64,000 nucleotides of DNA from contig JBPRGH010000120.1 in assembly GCA_051418055.1 (NCBI GenBank), forward strand, positions 62,001 through 126,000. Reading direction: 5' to 3'. Of the stretch, positions 9,011 through 16,895 are shown piece after piece. Under the pieces are notes generated by a model. The model was given only the letters and a program-made list of their open reading frames with translations, had not been told where the DNA came from and ran no database searches. Position numbers and translations under genes: made by a program. This stretch comes from JBPRGH01 sp051418055 (GTDB lineage: Bacteria; Bacteroidota; Bacteroidia; Cytophagales; Cyclobacteriaceae). Positions within the stretch are counted from its first letter, which is position 1, and every line of letters starts with the position of its first letter.

Positions 9011-10186
9011 TTATACGGTTAATCCTCTGGCACTTAGTTCTTTACTGGCTTTATCAACATGATCATCGGCTTGTTGGTCTTTCAGCCATTCTGCCAGCTC
9101 TTTAAGTCCCTCTTCAAGAGAAATTTTAGGGGTAAAGCTTAATTTTTCCTGTGCCTTGGAGATATCGGCAAAACAATGACGGATATCTCCTGCACGGAAT
9201 TTTTGTGTTATTTCAGGTATGATGGATTCTTTGCCCATTACATTGGCAAGCTCTGAAGCAATTTCTCGAACGGTATAAGCATTACCGCTACCAACATTAA
9301 ATACTTCTCCATTGGCTTCATCATTCTCCAGTGCCAACAGACAGGCCCGGGCAACATCTTTAACATGAACAAAATCACGTTTCTGATAACCATCTTCAAA
9401 TATTAATGGTGACTTATCATTAAGAAAACGGGAGGCGAAAATTGCCAACACACCGGTATATGGATTTGACAGCGCCTGGCGGGTGCCATATACATTGAAA
9501 AAACGCATGGCTACGGTAGGGATATTATACGCATTCCCTGCTATCAGGCACATGCGCTCCTGATCATACTTTCCTAAAGCATATATGGAAGAAAGATCAG
9601 GGACTTTTGTTTCCGGAGTAGGAACAGGGTTTAACTCCTCTCCCTCCTTATCAAGTGGGTTCCACAGCCCTTTTTCAATTTGCTCTTTTGTGCGGCTTTG
9701 GGTTTCTTTTATATTACCCTCCTTATCTTTATATAATCCTTCTCCATAAATACTCATGCTGGAAGCCACCAGGAGTTTTTTGACGGGATTATCAATAAGG
9801 CATTCAAGCAGAGTTGCCGTACCCATATTATTTGTGTCGGTATATTTCTGAATTTCATACATGCTTTGCCCCACCCCTACACGTGCAGCAAAATGCACGA
9901 CATAGTCTACATCTTTCAATGCCTTTGAAAGCTTCTGCTTATCGCATACATCACCTTTTATAAATTCAACCTTCGGATTTAAATATTCCGGTGGGTTCCC
10001 GGAAGGACCATGAACCTGCTCTAACAGGTTATCATAGCATATGACATTATAGTTGTTTTTTATTAGTGTATCAGCGAGGTGTGAACCAATAAAACCTGCG
10101 CCACCGGTGATCAAAATTTTTTTAGGCATATAGGTTGATATTTTAACAGGTAAAGCATCAACATCCCTGCCAACAGAAGCAGCCAC
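9011..10186 (-). CDS. NAD-dependent nucleotide-sugar epimerase/dehydratase
   Basis: An extended short-chain dehydrogenase with the NAD-binding GGAGFIGSHLAD near its N-terminus and the active-site segment SSIYALGKYDQE (Y-x3-K). MRFFNVYGTRQ and the KRDFVHVKDV segment match UDP-glucose 4-epimerases and related dTDP-sugar 4-epimerases. The long frame begins with GTG at 10186, preceded by AGGAG 8 nt upstream, but the family normally begins right at the strand before GGAGFIG, which favours the ATG at 10129. It is the first gene of the leftward operon and probably supplies an epimerised nucleotide sugar to the glycosyltransferases downstream. Confidence 0.88.
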   Translation of the reverse strand: MAASVGRDVDALPVKISTYMPKKILITGGAGFIGSHLADTLIKNNYNVICYDNLLEQVHGPSGNPPEYLNPKVEFIKGDVCDKQKLSKALKDVDYVVHFAARVGVGQSMYEIQKYTDTNNMGTATLLECLIDNPVKKLLVASSMSIYGEGLYKDKEGNIKETQSRTKEQIEKGLWNPLDKEGEELNPVPTPETKVPDLSSIYALGKYDQERMCLIAGNAYNIPTVAMRFFNVYGTRQALSNPYTGVLAIFASRFLNDKSPLIFEDGYQKRDFVHVKDVARACLLALENDEANGEVFNVGSGNAYTVREIASELANVMGKESIIPEITQKFRAGDIRHCFADISKAQEKLSFTPKISLEEGLKELAEWLKDQQADDHVDKASKELSARGLTV

Positions 10187-10236
10187 TGAAGCCGCTCCTG
10201 AGCTAAAGATTTTATACTTAGAAAGTTAGAAAAATT

Positions 10237-10244
10237 GGGGGGGG
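10237..10244. promoter_or_regulatory. G8 homopolymer in divergent promoter region
   Basis: A run of eight G lies in the 96-bp gap between the divergent epimerase and phosphatidyltransferase-like genes, about 50 nt upstream of the operon's first possible start. Such tracts are slippage-prone and in some surface-glycan loci change promoter spacing. That role here is inference only. On the minus strand a TAACTTTC sequence (one mismatch to TAnnTTTG) follows it. Confidence 0.3.
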
Positions 10245-10282
10245 TAGTTGCTGAAGAAGTTGCTTAACTTTAACTATAAGCA

Positions 10283-11044
10283 ATGCTAATACTGTTGATT
10301 TTCTTCTACATCAGGAGCTACTTCTGGGGAATAATTCATACAGCTGTTGAAGTTTGTCAGGAGTTTTTTGAGCAAGCGGCCGCTCTCGCAACACCCGTGG
10401 TATTTTTAGAAAAGGCTGATGGGTACTCAGTTTCGAACCATTTACAGCAGGATCAAAACAATACAAAAATCAGCTATGTTGTTGTTACACCTATGCTTAA
10501 AAACCTCACCCTTGCTGAATGGCTAGCCTTTTTCCGGATCATTACCTTTCCTGTGGTTATCGCATTGGTTTTTATTCTGGAAAAAAATGTTTTCGCCTGG
10601 ACCTATTTAATATTATTCTCCACGGATGTCTGGGATGGGTTAGCAGGTAAATTAATGAAAAACGACAGCACCAGAAGGGAAGTGCTGGATACCTGGGGCG
10701 ACAATCTTTATATGGTCGCCGGCACGGTGGCTTTTTATCATTATGAGACGGAATTTTTCAATCAGTATATCGAAGTTATACTGATCGTATATGGCATTTA
10801 TATCCTCGAGCTGGTGATGAGCCTGATCAAGTTTGGCAAACCTTCCAATTTCCATAACTACCTTGCAAAAGCAGCTGCCGCTTCTCAATTTCTTTTTATG
10901 GCCCATCTTTTATTCTTTGATCCTAACTTTTTCCTGATGGTTGTTGCCTTTTTCTTCAGCTGCCTTGATGTGCTGGATGAAATAATAATTTTGATAAAAC
11001 TTAAAAAATGGCGGACACATATTGATGGCTTTTGGAAGGCGTGA
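10283..11044 (+). CDS. CDP-alcohol phosphatidyltransferase-like membrane protein
   Basis: An integral membrane protein with the hallmark of CDP-alcohol phosphotransferases in altered form: D115-VW-D118-G119-LA-G122-K123, then D136 and D140. All four metal-binding aspartates are kept, but the usual A-R after the second Asp is G-K and the glycine before the third Asp is Arg (R132). The family transfers a phospho-alcohol from CDP-lipid or CDP-polyol to an acceptor. The first 70 residues are unlike the family, and an ATG at 10493 (MLKNLTLAEW) is an equally likely start. It diverges from the glycan operon and may make its lipid or polyol-phosphate acceptor. Confidence 0.7.
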   Translation: MLILLIFFYIRSYFWGIIHTAVEVCQEFFEQAAALATPVVFLEKADGYSVSNHLQQDQNNTKISYVVVTPMLKNLTLAEWLAFFRIITFPVVIALVFILEKNVFAWTYLILFSTDVWDGLAGKLMKNDSTRREVLDTWGDNLYMVAGTVAFYHYETEFFNQYIEVILIVYGIYILELVMSLIKFGKPSNFHNYLAKAAAASQFLFMAHLLFFDPNFFLMVVAFFFSCLDVLDEIIILIKLKKWRTHIDGFWKA

Positions 11045-11076
11045 GGGAAGTCGGAAGGAAATGACATTGACCTTAG

Positions 11077-11240
11077 AAACCAGCTCCCGGCCCGGTGAAT
11101 CCACGAACCGATAGTGCCGGGACCCTTCAGCGAAGAACCACAACCCTAACTTATCAATACCACAACAGAACCAAATGAAATCAGCTTTCCGATGATCACA
11201 TTATTATAGCTGCTTACGGAAATTAACTACATGCAGCATA
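11077..11240. repeat. Dispersed structured repeat, copy A
   Basis: About 160 bp shared with 12584-12745. A 39-base core (GTGCCGGGACCCTTCAGCGA and onward) is identical in both copies, and so is the stretch GCTGCTTACGGAAATT. CTCCCGG and CCGGGAC enclose a variable inner hairpin (CGGT/ACCG here). It sits in the gap between the phosphatidyltransferase-like gene and the histidine kinase. Confidence 0.75.
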
Positions 11241-11245
11241 TAAGC

Positions 11246-12412
11246 TTAGGCCTTCCGTTCAGAAGGTGAGCGATTTAAGGAATTTACTTTAGAGGGTGCA
11301 TCATCCGCTTCAGAACCGGCTGTATTAGCAGTTAATTTTTTCGGAATTCTTACCAAAAAACTTGTACCTCTTCCGGCCTTTGAGTTTACTTCAATTGATC
11401 CCTGATGTACTTCAATGATTTTTTTTGCAATTGATAACCCCAGGCCTGTTGATTTTTCTCCTTTTGTTCCCTTTCTCCTCATTTTAGTAAATTTCTCAAA
11501 AATATGCTCATGCTGATTCTCTGAAATACCTATGCCTGTATCACTCACTGAAAATATCACATCATTTCCATCCTCCATCACACATAAGGTAATTTTTCCT
11601 CCCTCCTCAGTAAATTTTATAGCATTTGTAAGCAGGTTCTGAATTACTAATCGAAATTTTACCGGATCCATTTCAGCATAGACATCATTATCAGGTATGG
11701 AAATAGAAAATTCTATATTCTTATTTTTCATATTTATCTCATACTGCTCGACTAGTGATCTTAAAAAACAGTCTATTTTAACAGTTGATCTTTGGAGCCG
11801 GAATCTATCGGATTTTAATTCCATCATATCCGTCATTTCCTTAAGAGTACCTGTTAATTCTTTTACAATACGAGAGGTCATTTCCCTGTATAATTCTGCA
11901 CTTTTATAATCCTTTTCTTGTATTGCATTGCTTTGGATTTCAGAAATATTCAAAATACTCCCCAGTGGTCCGCGAAGGTCATGCGCCATTATATGAATGA
12001 TCTGCTCAAGCTCATCTATCTCTTTTTTATTCCTATCCAATTTCATGACCCTTTCTGTTACATCCTGAACATGCCCTGCGATTAATTCTATATGGACTGA
12101 AGTAGTTGGATATGTTTTAATCTTTATCCACCTCTCCTCGTTATTCGGAAGATTTAATTGAAGGTTTTTATCCTGCAGGTAATGATGCTGATTTATATCT
12201 TTAAAAATTTTATCAAAAACAGGATAAAAATCTGCGCTTATAAGATTTCGCATCTGCTCAAGGTCAGTCTCTTCTGATACTAAACTTCTGAATTTTTCAA
12301 ATGAATCTGACAAATAAGTAATTGCTTCTTTTTTTAAATTATAAATAAAGAAATATTCGGGAATAGCTTCTGTAATCTGCTTGCTAGAGTAATGATCTGC
12401 AGGTTTAGGCAT
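11246..12412 (-). CDS. PAS-domain sensor histidine kinase
   Basis: A 388-residue kinase with no transmembrane segment. A PAS-like sensor occupies about residues 15-120. The H-box is HIMAH144DLRGPLGS (H144 as phosphoacceptor), the N-box region NLLTNAIKF follows, the G1 box is SDTGIGIS, and TGLGLSIAKKII is the G2 box. The ATPase domain is intact. No response regulator lies beside it, so the partner is elsewhere. The last 30 residues are a polar tail. It is bracketed by the two copies of a dispersed repeat, suggesting that the segment may have been inserted or rearranged as a unit. Confidence 0.92.
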   Translation of the reverse strand: MPKPADHYSSKQITEAIPEYFFIYNLKKEAITYLSDSFEKFRSLVSEETDLEQMRNLISADFYPVFDKIFKDINQHHYLQDKNLQLNLPNNEERWIKIKTYPTTSVHIELIAGHVQDVTERVMKLDRNKKEIDELEQIIHIMAHDLRGPLGSILNISEIQSNAIQEKDYKSAELYREMTSRIVKELTGTLKEMTDMMELKSDRFRLQRSTVKIDCFLRSLVEQYEINMKNKNIEFSISIPDNDVYAEMDPVKFRLVIQNLLTNAIKFTEEGGKITLCVMEDGNDVIFSVSDTGIGISENQHEHIFEKFTKMRRKGTKGEKSTGLGLSIAKKIIEVHQGSIEVNSKAGRGTSFLVRIPKKLTANTAGSEADDAPSKVNSLNRSPSERKA

Positions 12413-12583
12413 TGCTTTATTTAGGTTGATAAAAGGAAGAAAGTAATATAGTTATAAAAAAACTAAATCTTATGCACATGTAAGGAAATGGGTTTAAATA
12501 AAAGTTTACTGAAAGGCAATAATTATAAAATGAGGAAATTAACAACGGGAGCTGGTGGTTTTTATTAAGTAATTAAAAATAAC

Positions 12584-12745
12584 AAACCAGCTCCCGGCCT
12601 CCCGACCCAGTCGGGAAATTGTGCCGGGACCCTTCAGCGAAGAACCACAACCCTAACTTATCAGTACCACCACTGTATCTAATGGAATGCGCTTACCGGT
12701 GATCTCCTTTTTATAGCTGCTTACGGAAATTGACTACATGCAGCG
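12584..12745. repeat. Dispersed structured repeat, copy B
   Basis: Same orientation as copy A at 11077-11240 with the same conserved blocks. The inner hairpin differs in sequence (CCCGAC / GTCGGG) yet still pairs, which is what a conserved structure would show. The block after it ends in GCTGC...GCAGC, a second small stem. Confidence 0.75.
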
Positions 12746-12814
12746 CTGTGGTATTTTATTGTGTTTTTTGGTGTGGTTTGTTTTTGGGTGGGGCTTTGGT
12801 TAAGGAGGAATTTT

Positions 12815-12825
12815 CGGTCTGACCG
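12815..12825. repeat. Solitary REP-like palindrome
   Basis: CGGTCTGACCG is the core half of the palindromes that flank the RAYT gene at 15.3-15.9 kb. It lies in the 546-bp gap (12413-12958) between the histidine kinase and the HU-like gene; the rest of that gap is copy B of the dispersed repeat, T/G-rich sequence and a hairpin. Confidence 0.55.
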
Positions 12826-12887
12826 CAGATAATAGCAAGTATATTTCTTTGTGGAATAATTTAAAAGGTGAGAGAAAGGTTTAAACA

Positions 12888-12937
12888 GAGGCCTTACCTT
12901 TTAAAAGTGTTGCAGATGCATACTTGCGTAAGGCCTC
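12888..12937 (-). terminator. Long-loop hairpin downstream of HU-like gene
   Basis: GAGGCCTTAC at 12888-12897 pairs perfectly with GTAAGGCCTC at 12928-12937 around a 30-nt loop that itself contains the palindrome CTTTTAAAAG. It lies just after the stop of the leftward HU-like gene, fitting a transcript end, but no strong T-tract follows. Confidence 0.4.
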
Positions 12938-12958
12938 AGGTTTACTATGTGTTTCAGG

Positions 12959-13369
12959 CTATGCCTGCGTTGATGAAGAACCATTCGCTATTTTTTCAAA
13001 TTCAACCATCGTCATTTGCTTCTTAAGCCTTTTACTCGGGCGAAAGATCACCTTGAACCTTTTTATGTTCTCACTACGCACCTCATTAGGAGTTTCTGCA
13101 GGGAAACTGGTTATGGAGGGATAAAATGTCCCCAACTGGCCAATCTCTACCCCTCGTCCATTGATCACATGATAGTAGATACGTGAGATAAAGGTTTCCA
13201 TCACTGCCAGGATTGCTCCGGGATGTGCTACATTTAACTCTGCTATCTCCTCAAGGATCATAGGGAACTCTACCCTTTTTTCTCTATCTATTGATGCATA
13301 ATACTTGATCTCCCCTCCGCCCTTTACACCTGGTTTTCCGATTGCTTTAGCTTTATATTGTACTGCCAT
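12959..13369 (-). CDS. HU-family DNA-binding protein (Bacteroidota type)
   Basis: A 136-residue HU-like protein. The N-terminus (MAVQYKAKAIGKPGVKGGGE) and the GQLGTFYPSITS segment match the longer Bacteroidota HU variant rather than classical 90-residue HU. It would bind and bend DNA as a dimer, acting in chromosome architecture or at particular sites. A 22-bp-period tandem repeat lies about 400 bp upstream in the same gap, a possible but unproven target. The C-terminal tail after residue 115 is short and polar. Confidence 0.88.
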   Translation of the reverse strand: MAVQYKAKAIGKPGVKGGGEIKYYASIDREKRVEFPMILEEIAELNVAHPGAILAVMETFISRIYYHVINGRGVEIGQLGTFYPSITSFPAETPNEVRSENIKRFKVIFRPSKRLKKQMTMVEFEKIANGSSSTQA

Positions 13370-13758
13370 GATTTCTAATATTTAAAATGTGAAACATAAT
13401 TTAAGGTCTCACGTGCACATGCTGGCTTGGCCTGGGTGTAATCAGGTCATCGGAAACGATTGCCTGGTATAGCCTACCGTAGGTTTGATTCTTAAAAAGA
13501 GATCTAATATGTGGTACTTAGCTTCGTCTGGGGCTGAGGACAGCAAGACGTTTGCCGGGCTTGTGATTGTGAGTGTCGGTTGCGCGATTCCGACTTATCC
13601 AGATATTTAAAAAAAAGCAATTATCGTTCCAAAAAATCAAATTTTAAGCTAATTTTCAAAAATAATTTAAATTATTTGAACTTTATTAAAAAGCAGTTCC
13701 TGTTAAAATATAAAAGGCGGTTTAACGGCGTTAAAGCGTGATTTTACTCTCCTTGAAG
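13370..13758. other. Upstream region of HU-like gene
   Basis: No open frame of note. The part next to the HU-like gene is of mixed composition, and about 13600-13690 is strongly AT-rich. It must contain the HU promoter on the minus strand, but I cannot place one with confidence. Confidence 0.4.
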
Positions 13759-14012
13759 TGACACGCGCGTGCCACGCTCCTGACACCCGCGTGCTGTACT
13801 CGTGACACCAGCGTATTGTGCTCCTGACACCAGCGTGTTGTACTCGTGAACTACTGGTGTTGTGCTCGTGACAACACTATCCTACATAGGGTGACAACAG
13901 TAGTTCAGGAGCGTGACACCCGTAGTTCAGGAGCATAGCACCAGCGTCTCACCAGTATGACACCAGCGTTCTACTGGCGTGGCACCAGCGTCTTACCAGA
14001 GTGAATAAATCC
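13759..14012. repeat. 22-bp-period degenerate tandem array
   Basis: About twelve units begin at 13759, 13781, 13803, 13825, 13847, 13869, 13892, 13914, 13936, 13958, 13980 and 14002, that is every 22 bp with one step of 23. The best units begin TGACACCAGCGT, and the second half of each unit is more variable (for example GTTGTACTCG). Units 7 and 8 contain GTAGTTCAGGAGC, an inverted form of the GAACTACTG at the join of units 4 and 5. The period is not a multiple of three, so this is not a coding repeat. It lies upstream of both the HU-like gene and the 14196 gene. Confidence 0.85.
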
Positions 14013-14195
14013 GCTAGACATGATTTTACCTCACCCTTTACTCTTGGTTTATTCATTTCAAAAAATATTCTGTTTTTTCAGGAAGGAGTTAAACCTCCTT
14101 CTATTATAGCAGCAGTACAATTTTGGCACCCAAATAACGATTTCTGTTTAAAGGAGTTAATTACTTAATTATTAGCAATTTAAAATTTTGAAGCT

Positions 14196-15113
14196 ATGCG
14201 GATTATAACCATTAGGGCACCAAAAGGCCATTCTGAATATATAGCTAAACTGGCATCTGATGCAGAGATAGACCGGTTAGGGATCCAGCAGTCAAAAGCG
14301 ATGCAAAAAGGAGGAAATACTTTTGAGGAAGAAGTAATTGAGGTGCATACGGCAACTCCAAAAATGAAAAAATTTATTGAGGCTATAATGGACTCAGAAT
14401 TCTATGTGCCCAAGGATTATAGCTTTACCATTCGCCATCCTGAATCTATTTTTGCTCATGAACCACCGAAAAAAGAAACCTATCCAATTGTACGTCCTAC
14501 AACTGATGTTTATTCGGAGCTTTGGCAGTTTTCAAATATTACTATAAGCCTGGTCATTCGTGTATTTCTATCGTCAATATTAATGGCATATGGTATGCGT
14601 GAAGCATATATGCCTCTGATAATTGCGGGTTTATTATTTCTCCCCTATCATCATCATATGCTCAGCATGGGTCTTGGTGCCTCTATAGGAGAATCTAAAT
14701 TTTTAAAGCAGGGTTTCCTGGCATTTGTGATTTCAACCATCTGCATTATTGCAGGGGGAATGGTTGTGGCTATTTTTATGGAGCCCGGCATTAAATTTAC
14801 TGCCTTTGATACTACTCATCTTAAAAGTTTTCTGATATCCCTAATAATTGGGCTTGCTGCCGGTTTTGGGGCTATTGATGATGCCGGTAGGCGTGAACTT
14901 ATAGGACTGGCGGCAACGGCGCATGTTTCTGTATATCCGGCATGGTTCGGAATGAAATTTATCTTTGGCTTTGATCATGATGATGAACCTGTTAGTTATC
15001 TCGTTACCTTTTTAATTGATGTAACCACTATTACTGTTGCTTCAGCCGTGGTATTCAAACTGATGAAGATGCATGGCAGTGGAATAAAGAAGTTTGTCAG
15101 GAGTTTTTCCTGA
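14196..15113 (+). CDS. Membrane protein with N-terminal soluble domain, DUF389-like
   Basis: A 305-residue protein. Residues 1-100 are soluble and start MRIITIRAPKGHSEYIAKLA, a compact domain like the one that opens DUF389 proteins. From about residue 110 there are five or six hydrophobic segments with a histidine cluster (PYHHHMLSMGLGASIG) and a glycine-rich stretch IIGLAAGFGAIDDAG. Assignment to the DUF389 group is by general layout only. The gene stands alone, downstream of the 22-bp repeat array, and is followed by REP-like sequence. Function unknown. Confidence 0.7.
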   Translation: MRIITIRAPKGHSEYIAKLASDAEIDRLGIQQSKAMQKGGNTFEEEVIEVHTATPKMKKFIEAIMDSEFYVPKDYSFTIRHPESIFAHEPPKKETYPIVRPTTDVYSELWQFSNITISLVIRVFLSSILMAYGMREAYMPLIIAGLLFLPYHHHMLSMGLGASIGESKFLKQGFLAFVISTICIIAGGMVVAIFMEPGIKFTAFDTTHLKSFLISLIIGLAAGFGAIDDAGRRELIGLAATAHVSVYPAWFGMKFIFGFDHDDEPVSYLVTFLIDVTTITVASAVVFKLMKMHGSGIKKFVRSFS

Positions 15114-15139
15114 TTATACTCTGACCGGCAGAACCAAGC

Positions 15140-15316
15140 TGGTATTTTTCGGTCTGACCGCCAGAGCGGGTCTGACCGATGAAATACCACTACACGGAGT
15201 ATGAGTAATAATTCCTTTTAAGGATCCTTGCCTTTGTTGGAGGATAACTGTGGTTGTAATCTGAGTTAGTGCATAGTAGCCGGTCAGACCCGCTTGGGCG
15301 GTCAGACCGGAGGGTG
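15140..15316. repeat. RAYT-flanking composite palindromic element, left copy
   Basis: Begins with a palindrome (15140-15189) bounded by TGGTATTT and AAATACCA and containing two GGTCTGACC-type cores. It continues through AGGATCCTT and GATAACTGTGGTT to a second palindrome at 15279-15310 with two GGTCAGACC cores. The right copy at 15982 has the same order and orientation. Confidence 0.85.
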
Positions 15317-15337
15317 GTGCAATAATGATATTGCAAA

Positions 15338-15913
15338 TCAATAAATATTCTTATGAGCATCATCTGGTATTACAGTTAGAGACTGCTTATAAAATTTTTC
15401 AAGTTCTTTAGAGATTTCCAAATATTCATAAGCTATTTCAAAGGCTGGTAATGTGCCTTTTCTTAGACCAGTATAATCTACAAACGAAGAAAATTCCCAC
15501 CTTTCCATGCTATCACACAATTTAGCTTTTAAAGGATTCTGATGAATATAATGAAAGCAGACAAATCTATGGTCGGGACTGTCTAAAAGCCTACTCTTTG
15601 ATTTTTGTTGAAACAGTGAACCTTTTTTTCTGAATGTTTTATTATGCCATTGGGTATATGAACTTTGAATAGTACCTATCTTTTTTGACAAAGGGTGCAT
15701 TTTTAAATTATCCCTTTGTTCATGGTCTTTTACATGGATCAGTAAATGGTAATGATTAGGCATCAAGCAGTAAGCTAAAATATTACAGAATGGTGAAAGC
15801 TCCTTTCTAATCTTCTTTAAGAAATAAAGATAGTTATCACGGGTATAAAATATTTTCTGCTGATTATTTCCACGATTATATACCTGATAAAATTCTCCTG
15901 ATATAAATTTCAT
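15338..15913 (-). CDS. REP-associated tyrosine transposase (RAYT)
   Basis: A 191-residue single-strand DNA transposase of the Y1 HUH family. VYNRGNNQQKIF at residues 11-22 is a RAYT hallmark, MPNH54YH56LLIHV carries the metal-binding histidine pair, and FHY122IHQNP supplies the catalytic tyrosine in the usual YIHxNP context. Length and order are complete, so it is probably active. RAYTs are related to IS200/IS605 transposases and are thought to spread or process REP palindromes, which here sit directly on both sides. Confidence 0.93.
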   Translation of the reverse strand: MKFISGEFYQVYNRGNNQQKIFYTRDNYLYFLKKIRKELSPFCNILAYCLMPNHYHLLIHVKDHEQRDNLKMHPLSKKIGTIQSSYTQWHNKTFRKKGSLFQQKSKSRLLDSPDHRFVCFHYIHQNPLKAKLCDSMERWEFSSFVDYTGLRKGTLPAFEIAYEYLEISKELEKFYKQSLTVIPDDAHKNIY

Positions 15914-15981
15914 TGGTTAAGGTTGACTGGTGCTGAATAAATCTAGTAATTTTTTCTGAAGATGGAAAATCTTTTTGGAGG

Positions 15982-16161
15982 TGGTATTTGTCTGACCGCC
16001 GGAGCGGGTCTGACCGATTAAATACCATAGTCGGATTTAGGGGTAGTAATCCCTATGCTTTAAAAGGATCCTTACCTGTATTATCTTAAACTTATCGCTT
16101 GAATGATAACTGTGGTTCGTAATCTGAGCCGGTGCATTATCGCCGGTCAGACCGGAGGTGG
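15982..16161. repeat. RAYT-flanking composite palindromic element, right copy
   Basis: Direct counterpart of 15140-15316: palindrome at 15982-16027 bounded by TGGTATTT and AAATACCA, then AGGATCCTT, GATAACTGTGGTT, AATCTGAG and a terminal GCCGGTCAGACCGG at 16142-16155. The second palindrome is a single core here, against a double one in the left copy. The element ends about 10 bp before the stop of the next gene. Confidence 0.85.
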
Positions 16162-16171
16162 TTCTTCCAGA

Positions 16172-16858
16172 TCAAAAATTCTGATCGCTCGGACGAATAG
16201 TGATGTTATTTATAGAAACATCCCTGGGTTGATCAATGGTATATTTTACGGCATTAGCAACATGAACAGGATCAATAGCTTTAAAGGGCACTTCTTCAAA
16301 GCTCCTTTCTCCGCTGATGGTATTGCCTAAAAAATCGGATCTTATCAATCCCGGCTCAATTACCGTCACCCGGATATCAGGTTTCGTTTCAATGCGTAAG
16401 GTCTCTGCTATAGTATTTATCGCTGCTTTGGAAGCTGCATATACCCCGCCAAATTCATAGGGATTACCAGCAGCTACTGACGATATGAATATTATGTCAC
16501 CACCTTCATCCATTAATGGTATAAAGGCACGAATCAAATTCAGTGACCCGACAACATTTGTATTGATAACTTTTTTCCACTTTACAGGATCCCCTTCCGT
16601 CAACTTTTCATGTACTCCAATTCCGGCATTAGAAATGATGCATTTAAGTTTTTCTCCACTTTGGGAAAATTTTTGCACAGCTTTATCTACTTCTTCAATT
16701 TCTGATACATCAGTTTTAATAAAATTTTTAGGATTTTTTTCAGGAGCAGATACATCAAGATTATAACATGTGGTGAACTGATCTTTTATTTTTTCTAAAA
16801 TAGATTTTCCAATCCCGGAACTTGCTCCGGAAATAACCGCTGCTGTACTCTTTGGCAT
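16172..16858 (-). CDS. Short-chain dehydrogenase/reductase
   Basis: A 228-residue classical SDR. SGASSGIGKSI near residues 10-20 binds NAD(P), ISNAG is the central NAG motif, and SSVAAG followed by Y-AAS-K gives the catalytic Ser-Tyr-Lys. The substrate is unknown. It diverges from a second SDR gene across a 37-bp gap, so the two promoters must overlap. Its 3' end abuts the right REP element. Confidence 0.9.
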   Translation of the reverse strand: MPKSTAAVISGASSGIGKSILEKIKDQFTTCYNLDVSAPEKNPKNFIKTDVSEIEEVDKAVQKFSQSGEKLKCIISNAGIGVHEKLTEGDPVKWKKVINTNVVGSLNLIRAFIPLMDEGGDIIFISSVAAGNPYEFGGVYAASKAAINTIAETLRIETKPDIRVTVIEPGLIRSDFLGNTISGERSFEEVPFKAIDPVHVANAVKYTIDQPRDVSINNITIRPSDQNF

Positions 16859-16895
16859 AATTTATTCTTTACCTCCTAACAAAAAGATATAACAT

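Larger units (their letters stand above)
15140..16161. mobile_element. RAYT gene bracketed by direct composite REP elements
   Basis: The transposase gene at 15338-15913 lies between two direct copies of a ~178-bp element built from REP-like palindromes. This matches REP/RAYT units, in which the Y1 transposase recognises the palindromes beside its own gene. Whether the whole unit still moves cannot be told from one copy. Confidence 0.75.

Noticed and set aside
9011..10186. GTG start at 10186 for the epimerase
   Set aside because: The AGGAG upstream is attractive, but the 19 extra residues are not family-like; both options are recorded and the ATG at 10129 is preferred.
1..11044. Aminocyclitol antibiotic cluster
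   Set aside because: The zinc dehydrogenase and glycosyltransferases fit, but there is no inosose synthase or PLP aminotransferase in view.
10910..11143. Minus-strand open frame of 77 codons over the end of the phosphatidyltransferase-like gene
   Set aside because: It is a shadow frame that runs into the dispersed repeat; the peptide similarity with the other copy stems from the conserved repeat DNA.
13759..14012. 22-bp array as a CRISPR array
   Set aside because: Units are contiguous and degenerate, with no unique spacers of constant length and no cas genes.
15140..16161. RAYT flanks as terminal inverted repeats of a DDE insertion sequence
   Set aside because: The elements are direct, not inverted, and the transposase is of the HUH Y1 type, which does not use such ends.
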